From NCBI GenBank assembly GCA_002425765.1, contig DIMW01000012.1:1-64000 (forward strand): 64,000 nucleotides of DNA. Reading direction: 5' to 3'. This document shows, piece by piece, positions 52,562-60,475 of the stretch (within the stretch, counting starts at the first letter, position 1; every line of letters starts with the position of its first letter). The translations under genes were made by a program, and so were the position numbers. This DNA comes from Spirochaetaceae bacterium UBA5556 (lineage in GTDB: Bacteria; Spirochaetota; Spirochaetia; Treponematales; Rectinemataceae). The notes below the pieces were generated by a model, which ran no database searches, was not told where the DNA came from, and worked only from the letters and a program-made list of their open reading frames with translations.

Positions 52562-53803
52562 ATGAACTTGTTTTCGTTTGCCTGGCGCAACCTCCGCCGC
52601 AATACGCGCAGGAGTCTGCTCGCGGTTCTTTCCACTTTTTTGGCGACCCTTATGGTGGTGGCCGGTAACGGGCTCACGGAAGGGTTTTTGGACTCCATGG
52701 TGCGCAACTACGCCAAAAACGAGACGGGTCATGTGCATATCACGACCACCGCCTTCAGGGAGCGATCGCGATTCACACCCGTAGACGAATATATTCCCGA
52801 CGCGGGTACATTGGTCCAGAAGATTGAAGGCTTGAATCCGACGGAGTACGTGCTCGCCGCGCCCCGCATTCGCTTCGGCGTGCTCCTCTCCTCGGGGCCC
52901 TTCACCAAGCCGGCGGCCGCGATCGCCGGCGACCCCGAAAAGGAAAGATCCCTTCTCATGCTGAACAGGAACATATTGCCCGGCGGTTCCTACTGTGACG
53001 AACCGGGCACCGCAATCATAGGAAGCGGACTGGCCTCGGACCTCGAGCTGAAGGTCGGCGACACGCTCAAGGTCATCGCAACGCGCTCCGATGGCGGCAT
53101 CGGGTTCAAATCGCTCCGAGTTTCGGGCATTTTCCAAACAGGAACGAATGCGCTCGATGGCTCGGTGTTCCAGATGCGCCTCGACGATGCCCAGGCAATG
53201 CTCGCCATGCCTGGCGGGGCGCAGCAGATACTTGTGATGCTGCCGGACTACCGGCAGGCGAACGCGTGGCGGGGAAAAATCAATGACGCGCTCGGCCATG
53301 GAGAGACCCAGAATCTATCCATACTCTCCTGGTCGGAGATTGGTGAATATCCAAAGGTCATTCAGCTCGCGGAGGCGATCTACTTGGGGATGTGGTTCTT
53401 CATCGCCCTCCTGGGGGCGTTCATCATCGCGAATATCATGACGATGGTAGTGCTCGAGCGGCGCAGGGAGACGGGCATTCTGATGGCTATGGGAATGCCG
53501 CCGACGGAGATCGCGTTTTCCTTCCTTATAGAAGGTACAATGCTGGGCTTGGGAGGATCGGTGATCGGCACGGCCGCGGGAATCGCGTTCAATGTCGCCT
53601 TCGCCCGGAAGGGATTCGATTTTTCCAGCGCGCTCGCGGGCTTTTCCTGGCCGATCGACAACATCATACGGCCAACGGTGTCGCTCTCAGGCGTACTTGC
53701 GGGAATCTTGTTCTGCACGGTCGCGGCGGCTCTCATGTCGTTCCTGCCATCCTGGCGCGCTTCGAGGATGGAGGTGGTCGATGCGCTCAAAGCGGTTCAA
53801 TGA
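52562..53803 (+). CDS. FtsX-like ABC permease (LolC/E type), second subunit
   Basis: The protein (413 aa) has the same architecture: N-terminal segment in LLAVLSTFLATLMVVAGNGL, a periplasmic domain and three final segments with the loop RRRETGILMAMGMPPTEIAFSFLIEG. It starts 11 bases after the first permease with GGGAG upstream. Sequence differs clearly from the first permease, supporting a heterodimer. Confidence 0.9.
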   Translation: MNLFSFAWRNLRRNTRRSLLAVLSTFLATLMVVAGNGLTEGFLDSMVRNYAKNETGHVHITTTAFRERSRFTPVDEYIPDAGTLVQKIEGLNPTEYVLAAPRIRFGVLLSSGPFTKPAAAIAGDPEKERSLLMLNRNILPGGSYCDEPGTAIIGSGLASDLELKVGDTLKVIATRSDGGIGFKSLRVSGIFQTGTNALDGSVFQMRLDDAQAMLAMPGGAQQILVMLPDYRQANAWRGKINDALGHGETQNLSILSWSEIGEYPKVIQLAEAIYLGMWFFIALLGAFIIANIMTMVVLERRRETGILMAMGMPPTEIAFSFLIEGTMLGLGGSVIGTAAGIAFNVAFARKGFDFSSALAGFSWPIDNIIRPTVSLSGVLAGILFCTVAAALMSFLPSWRASRMEVVDALKAVQ

Positions 53804-53813
53804 GGTGGCAACC

Positions 53814-54602
53814 ATGAAACATCAAATATCCTGTTCAAAAATACGATATCCCACGATTGCCGCGTTTCTGTGCGCCGCCTGCGTCCTCTCCGTTTCGGCG
53901 CAAGCGGCCGGAGGCGGAGGTTCCGCAGGGGAAGCGCAGGCCATTCTCGACGCCATCGACGCGGCGCAGCAGTATTCGAGCATCTCATATATCGGGAAGA
54001 TGGAGATCACTCAAGGCTCACGCGTGCTCAAGAAACAATTCGCCGCCTACGCGCGGGGCAAAGACCGCGTGTTCCTCGAATTCAGCAACCCGGAGGACCG
54101 TGGAGTGCGCATGCTTCGTCTCGGCTCCTCGATATGGATGTACTTCCCTTCGGAGCGGGATACCGTCCGTATCTCGGGCAGCCTCATGCGCCAGGGCTTG
54201 ATGGGCTCCAACCTCAGCTACGAAGAAGTGGCCGAGGGGAAAAGCCTGAAAGATGCATACAGCGCGGAGATACTCCGTGAGGAAACACTCGACGGCCAGC
54301 CCTGCAAAGTGCTCAAGCTCAGCTCGTCGAGAACCGACATCTCCTATCCGGTACGGATACTCTGGGTCGACAATACGAGGAAAATACCCCTCAAAATCGA
54401 ACTGTACGCGCGTAGCGGTATTCTTATGAAGACAATGTATATAAAGAATGTCGAAGCCATCAGCGGGCGACTTCTGCCCACTATTGTCGAAATCGTCGAC
54501 GCGCTCAAGAAAAATTCGAAAACCATGTTTTCAATGGACTCGGTCAGGCTCGACATCGCGCTGCCCGACAGTATGTTTTCGATGGAGGCCCTGACCAAGT
54601 GA
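53814..54602 (+). CDS. Outer membrane lipoprotein-sorting (LolA-like) protein
   Basis: The 262-residue protein has a signal peptide ending near VSAQA. A LolA/LolB-like half-barrel follows, with strands SISYIGKMEI, VFLEFSNPEDRGVRMLRLG, IWMYFPSE and the C-terminal VRILWVDNTRKIPLKIELY. It would receive a hydrophobic cargo from the FtsX pair and carry it across the periplasm. GAGG lies upstream of the ATG, and the end overlaps the next gene. Confidence 0.85.
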   Translation: MKHQISCSKIRYPTIAAFLCAACVLSVSAQAAGGGGSAGEAQAILDAIDAAQQYSSISYIGKMEITQGSRVLKKQFAAYARGKDRVFLEFSNPEDRGVRMLRLGSSIWMYFPSERDTVRISGSLMRQGLMGSNLSYEEVAEGKSLKDAYSAEILREETLDGQPCKVLKLSSSRTDISYPVRILWVDNTRKIPLKIELYARSGILMKTMYIKNVEAISGRLLPTIVEIVDALKKNSKTMFSMDSVRLDIALPDSMFSMEALTK

Positions 54603-55798
54603 ATCCTTCTGCCCGATGCCGAAAAGGTTCTCCGGCGGCCGCCCGAAACCGCGCTCGCAGCTTCACATACCTGTGCGCATGTGGGCGCGCCCTGGGGCGA
54701 ACATTCTCGGCAGCCATGGCGCTGGGCGTCTTCATGGCGTTCCTCCCGCACGGCGTTCAGGCTCAGTCCGCGGGCCTCGTGTTCACCACGACGACGGGAG
54801 CCGCCGCGGGCCTCATGGCGACGGGAACCCCGAGGAGCGCCGGTTTCGACGAAGAAATTGTGCTCAATGGGCGCCTGCAGACAGGGCCGCTCCGTGTCAC
54901 CGCACTCGCCTCGGTGAGTTTTTCCACGGGGTTCGCCAGCCTGGGACGCTGGTCCGTCTTCTCCTCGGGCCAGACGCTGCGCTGGAGCTGGCCTGCCTGG
55001 ACCTCGGGCTCAACGGCCCCCGACACGCTCGCGACAGTCGAGATACAGGAGTTGGCCGCCGCGATTTCCGGTACGCTGGCACACACGGGATTCAGGATTG
55101 AGCTGGGGAAGTTCCCCCTGAAGTGGGGGGTGGGGAAGGCATTCCGTCCCTCTGACATTTTCAAAACGATGGACTACGCGTCACTCATCCCTACATCTAA
55201 GGGCCTCCCCGCGGCCCGCCTGGCTCTTTTCACCTCCCAATTAAGCCGCTTCGAAGCCGTGGCATCGATCGACGGGAACTCGACGCTCACCGCAGGCGCC
55301 CGATACTTGACGGCTCTCGGCGATACCGCGGCGCTCGCGGCGAGCGTCGGCTGGCGTCGTCAGGCCGGGGCTGCGGACGAGTACTCGGGGTCATTCGAGG
55401 GTCAGATCGATGCGGGCATTTTTACGCCGTACACCGAGCTTTCTGTCCGCACCGACGGCAGCTCTGCCTATGCCATAACCATGCTGGGCAGCAGCCTCGC
55501 CGCCGGGGATGTCACGCTCTGGCTGGAAGGTCAGGCGAGCTTCGGCCCTGCGACGATGAATGCGCGGCTATTCCTGCTTGGGACATGGAAGACCTCGGAG
55601 CTCACGAGCATTTCGGCGCCGATTTTCTGGTTCAATGACGCGCGCACTCTGTCGGCGAGCGCGCTGGCCCAGTTCCAAGGCATTCTGGACGGAAGAGTTG
55701 ACCTCTACGCGACAGGGAACTGGCTCTTCTCCGCCGTTCCCGTCGGCTTCCTCTGGAAACTGGGAGCATACTGGGCCCGCAGCCTCTTAACCTATTGA
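54599..55798 (+). CDS. Probable outer membrane beta-barrel protein
   Basis: The protein (399 aa) has a signal peptide with an unusually long arginine-rich n-region ending near GVQA-Q at about residue 55. After that come many amphipathic strands with Gly and aromatic residues and a final tyrosine, as in outer membrane barrels. No named family is recognised. The GTG start overlaps the LolA-like stop (GTGA). It may be the outer-membrane end or the cargo of the transporter. Confidence 0.7.
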   Translation: MNPSARCRKGSPAAARNRARSFTYLCACGRALGRTFSAAMALGVFMAFLPHGVQAQSAGLVFTTTTGAAAGLMATGTPRSAGFDEEIVLNGRLQTGPLRVTALASVSFSTGFASLGRWSVFSSGQTLRWSWPAWTSGSTAPDTLATVEIQELAAAISGTLAHTGFRIELGKFPLKWGVGKAFRPSDIFKTMDYASLIPTSKGLPAARLALFTSQLSRFEAVASIDGNSTLTAGARYLTALGDTAALAASVGWRRQAGAADEYSGSFEGQIDAGIFTPYTELSVRTDGSSAYAITMLGSSLAAGDVTLWLEGQASFGPATMNARLFLLGTWKTSELTSISAPIFWFNDARTLSASALAQFQGILDGRVDLYATGNWLFSAVPVGFLWKLGAYWARSLLTY

Positions 55799-55823
55799 AA
55801 CCTTTTACAACATACAGCATTAT
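55795..55823 (+). promoter_or_regulatory. Candidate ileS promoter
   Basis: TTGAAA (55795-55800) and CATTAT (55818-55823) are 17 bases apart. Transcription would start near 55830, about 20 bases before the GTG of ileS and just upstream of its ribosome binding site. Confidence 0.55.
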
Positions 55824-55848
55824 TCCTCAAACTATCGAGGAGGATGTC

Positions 55849-58800
55849 GTGTATAAACCCGTTGACCCCAAGGTCAACTTCCCTCAACAGGAAGAAGCAA
55901 TCGTCCAATTCTGGGAAGAGCGAAAGATATTTCAAAAATCCATTTCGCAGCGGGAAGGGGCGCCGGAATTCGTATTCTACGACGGCCCTCCGTTCGCTAC
56001 AGGTCTGCCTCACTTCGGTCATTTTGTCCCAGGCACGATTAAAGATATTTTTCCCCGATATAAAACCATGCGCGGCTATCGCGTCGAGCGGCGCTTTGGC
56101 TGGGATTGCCACGGTCTCCCCGTAGAAAACCTCATCGAACAGGAACTCGGCCTCAATTCCAAAACTGACATCGAGCGCTACGGTATCGCGGAATTCAACG
56201 AGGCCTGCCGCGCCTCCGTCCTCCGGTATGTCAAAGAGTGGCGCCAGATCGTCACGCGCCTCGGACGGTGGGTCGATTTCGATCACGACTACAAGACGAT
56301 GGACCCCGACTACATGGAGTCGATCTGGTGGATCATCAAGTCGCTCTGGGACAAGGGGCTCATCTACGAGGGCCACTATATCCTTCCCTACTGTCCGCGC
56401 TGCTCCACGGTTTTGTCGAACCACGAGCTGTCGCTGGGCGGCTACAAAGATGTCCACGACCCCGCGATAACCGTAAGGTTTAAGATTATAAACCTGCCTA
56501 CCGCAAACAACGACCCCGCGCTCGCGGACCTCGCCGACGGCTCCACCTACTTCGTCGCGTGGACCACGACGCCGTGGACCTTGCCCTCGAACCTCGCGCT
56601 CGCCCTCGGCCCTGAGATCGACTATGCCTGTGTAATAGACGGCGACGAACGCTATATTCTCGCCGAATCGAGATTGGGTGCGTACTACAAGCACCCGGAA
56701 TCGCTCCGGCTCGCGTGGAAGAAGAAAGGGCGGGAACTCTCGGGAATCCGCTATGAGCCGCTGTTCCCCTACTTTGCTTCGCTTTCGGAAAAGGGAGCCT
56801 TCGTCACGGTGCTCGGCGATCACGTCACGACCGAGGACGGCTCCGGCATCGTCCACACCGCCCCGGGTTTCGGCGAGGACGATTATGAAGTACTGCGTGG
56901 GACGGGCATTCCCACTGTCTGCCCCATAGACGCCGAATGTAAGTTTACCGACGAGGTCCCCGACTATAAAGGCGTCTTCGTCAAGGACAGCGACAAGGCG
57001 ATCATGGAACGCTTAAAGCAGGAAGGCAAACTTGTAAAGCGCGAGCAGATTCTGCACGCCTACCCCCACTGCTGGCGCTGCGGCAGCCCCCTCATATACC
57101 GCGCGATCTCGAGCTGGTTCGTTAAAATAGAACCCGTAAAAGGACCGATGCTCAGGGCGAACAAGAGCGTCTACTGGGTTCCCTCGCACATCCGCGACGG
57201 ACGTTTCGGCAAATGGCTCGAAAACGCGCGCGACTGGGCGATCAGCCGCAACCGCTACTGGGGAAATCCTCTCCCCATCTGGAAATGCGACGCCTGCGGC
57301 AAGACCGTCTGCGTGGGTTCCCGCAAGGAGCTCGCCGACCTCGGCGGAGACGTGCCGGAAGACCTCCACAAGCACTACATCGACAAGACGACACTTCCCT
57401 GTTCCTGCGGCGGCACGATGCATCGTATTCCCGAAGTCCTCGACTGCTGGTTCGAATCGGGCGCAATGCCCTATGCGCAGAACCACTATCCTTTCGAAAA
57501 CAAAGAAAAGTTTGAGGCGAACTTCCCCGCGGATTTCATCTGTGAAGGCCTCGATCAGACGCGTGGATGGTTCTACACGCTGACCGTCCTCGCCGCGGCG
57601 CTCTTCGACAAGCCAGCCTTCAAGGCCTGTGTCGTCAATGGCCTTGTCCTCGCCGAGGACGGCAAGAAAATGTCCAAGAGCCTGCGCAACTACACCGACC
57701 CCTCCAAAGTCATGGACAAGTTCGGCGCCGACGCGCTGAGACTCTTCCTCATGAATTCCGCCGTCACGAAGGCGGAAGACCTCTGCTACTCGGACGAAGG
57801 CGTAAAAGAAGTCCTCAAGAGTGTCATAATTCCGCTCTGGAACGCCTACAGCTTCTTCGTGACCTACGCCAACATCGATGGATTCGTCGCGGAGGGTTTC
57901 GACTGCAGCGATGTCGAAAATCCGCTCGACACGTGGATACTGTCGGTGTGCGAAAAGCTGGTCGCCGACGTTACGGCGGGACTGGAAGCCTACGACCTGC
58001 AGGCGTCGATCGGCCCGATGGTCGAATTTGTCGATAGCCTCAACAACTGGTATATCCGCCGTTCGCGCCGCCGTTTCTGGAAATCGGAAAACGACACGGA
58101 CAAAGAAAACGCGTATCAGACCCTGTACCGCGTGCTGCGCCGCCTGACCTTCGTGATGGCTCCCGTCATTCCCTTCGTTACGGAAACCATGTACCAGAAC
58201 CTTAAACTCGAGGACGAGCCTGAATCGATACACCTCGCCGGCTGGCCGGCCGAAGAAATCCAGTATCGGAACCTCGAGCTCGAACGGGACATGCGCATCG
58301 TCCGCCAGGCGGTCTCGATGGGCCGAGCGCTCAGGGTTGCCAACGACCTCAAGATCCGCCAGCCGCTCGCCTCGGTGCAGCTCATCACCCGCCAGCCCGA
58401 AGAGCAGGAAGTGCTGACGCGCATGGAAGATATTCTCCGCGAAGAACTCAATGTCAAATCCGTGGTTATCCACGAAAAAGAAGAGGGCCTTGTGGAATAT
58501 CACGCAAAAGCGAACTTCCGTATACTCGGCAAAGAGCTCGGCCCGGACATGAAGGAGGCGGCGGCTCAGATCTCCGGCATGGGCGGCGCGGAAATTATGC
58601 GCATTCTCAATGGCGAACAAGTGCCACTTTCTCTTTCCTCGGGGAAAACCGTCGGCCTCGACGCAAGCCGCGTCGAAATCGTGCGCGAAGAGAAGCAGGG
58701 TCTCAGAGTACTCAATGAAGGCACCCTCACCGTGGCGCTCGACACAACCATCACTCCGGACCTCCTGCATGAGGGCTATGTGCGTGACCTCATCCGCGGT

Positions 58801-59016
58801 ATTCAGAATGCGCGCAAGGAAGCGAGCTTTGATGTTACTGACCGGATCGTGCTGACAGTCTTTGGCGACAAGGAACTCCATGCGGCCCTCGACCGCTTTA
58901 CCCGGCTTGTCGCTGAGGAAACACTTGCGGTAAAAATCGACTGGTCCGAGCAGACCAAAGGCACTTCGGTGGAAGCCGGAGAAAAAGTTTGGACGGTGAG
59001 CATCGCCAAAGCGTGA
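55849..59016 (+). CDS. ileS: Isoleucine--tRNA ligase
   Basis: IleRS charges tRNA-Ile. The 1055-residue class I enzyme has the HIGH-type motif in GLPHFGHFVPG and KMSKSLRNYTDP near 620, with the editing insertion between them. Length and the C-terminal region follow the eukaryote-like IleS type found in spirochaetes and some other bacteria, which is often resistant to mupirocin. The GTG was chosen because GAGGAGG lies five bases before it; an in-frame TTG 54 bases upstream coincides with a -35 box. Confidence 0.97.
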   Translation: MYKPVDPKVNFPQQEEAIVQFWEERKIFQKSISQREGAPEFVFYDGPPFATGLPHFGHFVPGTIKDIFPRYKTMRGYRVERRFGWDCHGLPVENLIEQELGLNSKTDIERYGIAEFNEACRASVLRYVKEWRQIVTRLGRWVDFDHDYKTMDPDYMESIWWIIKSLWDKGLIYEGHYILPYCPRCSTVLSNHELSLGGYKDVHDPAITVRFKIINLPTANNDPALADLADGSTYFVAWTTTPWTLPSNLALALGPEIDYACVIDGDERYILAESRLGAYYKHPESLRLAWKKKGRELSGIRYEPLFPYFASLSEKGAFVTVLGDHVTTEDGSGIVHTAPGFGEDDYEVLRGTGIPTVCPIDAECKFTDEVPDYKGVFVKDSDKAIMERLKQEGKLVKREQILHAYPHCWRCGSPLIYRAISSWFVKIEPVKGPMLRANKSVYWVPSHIRDGRFGKWLENARDWAISRNRYWGNPLPIWKCDACGKTVCVGSRKELADLGGDVPEDLHKHYIDKTTLPCSCGGTMHRIPEVLDCWFESGAMPYAQNHYPFENKEKFEANFPADFICEGLDQTRGWFYTLTVLAAALFDKPAFKACVVNGLVLAEDGKKMSKSLRNYTDPSKVMDKFGADALRLFLMNSAVTKAEDLCYSDEGVKEVLKSVIIPLWNAYSFFVTYANIDGFVAEGFDCSDVENPLDTWILSVCEKLVADVTAGLEAYDLQASIGPMVEFVDSLNNWYIRRSRRRFWKSENDTDKENAYQTLYRVLRRLTFVMAPVIPFVTETMYQNLKLEDEPESIHLAGWPAEEIQYRNLELERDMRIVRQAVSMGRALRVANDLKIRQPLASVQLITRQPEEQEVLTRMEDILREELNVKSVVIHEKEEGLVEYHAKANFRILGKELGPDMKEAAAQISGMGGAEIMRILNGEQVPLSLSSGKTVGLDASRVEIVREEKQGLRVLNEGTLTVALDTTITPDLLHEGYVRDLIRGIQNARKEASFDVTDRIVLTVFGDKELHAALDRFTRLVAEETLAVKIDWSEQTKGTSVEAGEKVWTVSIAKA

Positions 59017-59029
59017 TTCGCCGCGGGCC

Positions 59030-60226
59030 TTAGCGCATGTCGGAACTTAAAAACGATGGATTGAGGTATGGCTCCACTTCGCTCCACGGCAGCACGAGAA
59101 TGAACTCTCCCATAGACCACGGCGCGATCTGATAACGATCGTATTCAAAGCCAATGCCGCTCTCGCAGAGAAAAACATCCTCGGATGGATATATATCGGG
59201 CTCGAAGAAGCCCAGAGTTCTGAGGTCTGTCTGGCGTTGATTTTCAAACTCTGCACTCGCAAGACGGCCTGAATCCTTGATGTCCTGGCCAGACACTTGG
59301 CCCTTTTGGACCCCATGCTGTCTCGCCAGCTCAGTCTTGAGAAGAGAAGAGAGCCCTGTCCTCCACTCGTCTCCCGCAAAAATGTCGCTGAGCCCGAGCC
59401 TTCTTCCGGTCTTCCGCTCGATGACATCGAAATCCGTCGAGGCTGCCCCGTGCGCTCCCCCATTGAACAGATAACGCTGAGTCGCGACACTCACAAAATT
59501 GTCTGAAATAAAAACAGGATATTCGATCTCCTCATATTCGAGCGTGGTTATAGACCCCTGCGCCCGGGCAGGCCGGACCACTTCTTCCTGCTGCGAACGC
59601 CGGTAGGACGCCGTCTGATATGGCGATTTTCCGCGGCGCAGCACCTCGTCGAGACTCCGCGCCAGCGAGCCCCGGCCGGCAGCAAGATACTGAAGCCTAA
59701 GAGCGAGATACTGTCCGCTGTTTTGGTTTTCCTCGTACCGGGAGGTCAAAATCCTGAGGCCATCCGCGGATTTCAGACCTGTCCCGACAAGCGCGACTTC
59801 CCGACGCTCCCCCGCGCTTCCATCCCCAGTCGCGACGGGCGGCCTGTAATGCACTTCGATCGATCCGCGCCTCATGACGGCATTCAGCTCGACCCCGTTC
59901 ATGCCGCCATCACCGAGAGAAAACGTCCTGGCGTTTCCCTCCGACTTTGCCTCTACGATCCTGCCATACAGTCCCTGCGCATCCCATTCGAGGAATCCCT
60001 CAGTTCTGTCCCCGGCCGAAACGACTATGAGCATGAAACCTTCCCGCCGATTCTCCCAAGCCTCGAGTTTTGAAGGAATCCGCCTAAATCCCCCCGGGAA
60101 TGAGGGAGAAATGATCTCACAGCCTCCGGCCCAAAAAGCAATAAATAAAAGTATGCCGAATAACGCGATGCGTCCTGGATCAATCATCCTGCGACGGCGA
60201 ATTTCGTGGGGGCTTTCTCCACTCAT
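59030..60226 (-). CDS. Lipoprotein with RsiV-like DUF3298 domain
   Basis: The 398-residue protein has an Arg-rich start, a hydrophobic helix and the lipobox WAGGC. The C-terminal 180 residues match the RsiV/DUF3298 fold: YEEIEYPVFISDNFVSVA, YLFNGGAHGAAST, GRRLGLSDIFA, and FEYDRYQIAPWSMGEF at the end. In RsiV this fold binds lysozyme; here there is no anti-sigma part, so it may bind a peptidoglycan-related ligand or be structural. AGGAG lies 11 bases before the ATG; a later ATG (codon 14) is an alternative start. Confidence 0.78.
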   Translation of the reverse strand: MSGESPHEIRRRRMIDPGRIALFGILLFIAFWAGGCEIISPSFPGGFRRIPSKLEAWENRREGFMLIVVSAGDRTEGFLEWDAQGLYGRIVEAKSEGNARTFSLGDGGMNGVELNAVMRRGSIEVHYRPPVATGDGSAGERREVALVGTGLKSADGLRILTSRYEENQNSGQYLALRLQYLAAGRGSLARSLDEVLRRGKSPYQTASYRRSQQEEVVRPARAQGSITTLEYEEIEYPVFISDNFVSVATQRYLFNGGAHGAASTDFDVIERKTGRRLGLSDIFAGDEWRTGLSSLLKTELARQHGVQKGQVSGQDIKDSGRLASAEFENQRQTDLRTLGFFEPDIYPSEDVFLCESGIGFEYDRYQIAPWSMGEFILVLPWSEVEPYLNPSFLSSDMR

Positions 60227-60274
60227 CGATCATGTGACTCCTGTCGATAATATAACTGAAAAACAATATTTCTC

Positions 60275-60298
60275 CACACTTTTTCATGAAAAAATGTG
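60275..60298. promoter_or_regulatory. Palindrome overlapping a -35 box
   Basis: Two 12-nt arms, CACACTTTTTCA and TGAAAAAATGTG, pair at eleven of twelve positions with no spacer. The right arm overlaps a -35-like box at 60296-60301. The site sits between the divergent DUF3298 and LysM lipoprotein genes and could serve both. Confidence 0.5.
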
Positions 60299-60324
60299 TC
60301 ATCCGCTTGACGAGGTGTTATAAT
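60296..60324 (+). promoter_or_regulatory. Distal candidate promoter of the LysM lipoprotein gene
   Basis: GTGTCA (60296-60301) and a perfect TATAAT (60319-60324) are 17 bases apart. The start near 60331 would leave a 145-nt leader. The 249-base intergenic region is AT-rich and holds no other gene. Confidence 0.5.
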
Positions 60325-60408
60325 TAATATGTCGACAAATAATATTCGTGTCTTCAGAGATAAAAATTAAAAAGAGGAGGCGTTTTAGACAAAGAATTTG
60401 TGTTTTTC

Positions 60409-60438
60409 TTGTTTACTCGATTGCGATATGGTTATATC
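60409..60438 (+). promoter_or_regulatory. Proximal candidate promoter of the LysM lipoprotein gene
   Basis: TTGTTT (60409-60414) and TATATC (60433-60438) are 18 bases apart, with a start near 60445 and the GGAGG ribosome binding site downstream. Confidence 0.4.
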
Positions 60439-60475
60439 ATTGAATAAAAGACTGTAATATCCCAGGAGGGTAGCG

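Noticed and set aside
55795..55848. TTG-initiated extension of ileS
   Set aside because: The TTG is part of a -35 box, and the downstream GTG has a strong GAGGAGG site and matches the family N-terminus.
57013..58881. Long open frame of 622 codons on the minus strand
   Set aside because: It lies wholly antisense to ileS, whose motifs are unmistakable. The frame is open because of GC-rich codon use, and its translation has no recognisable domain.
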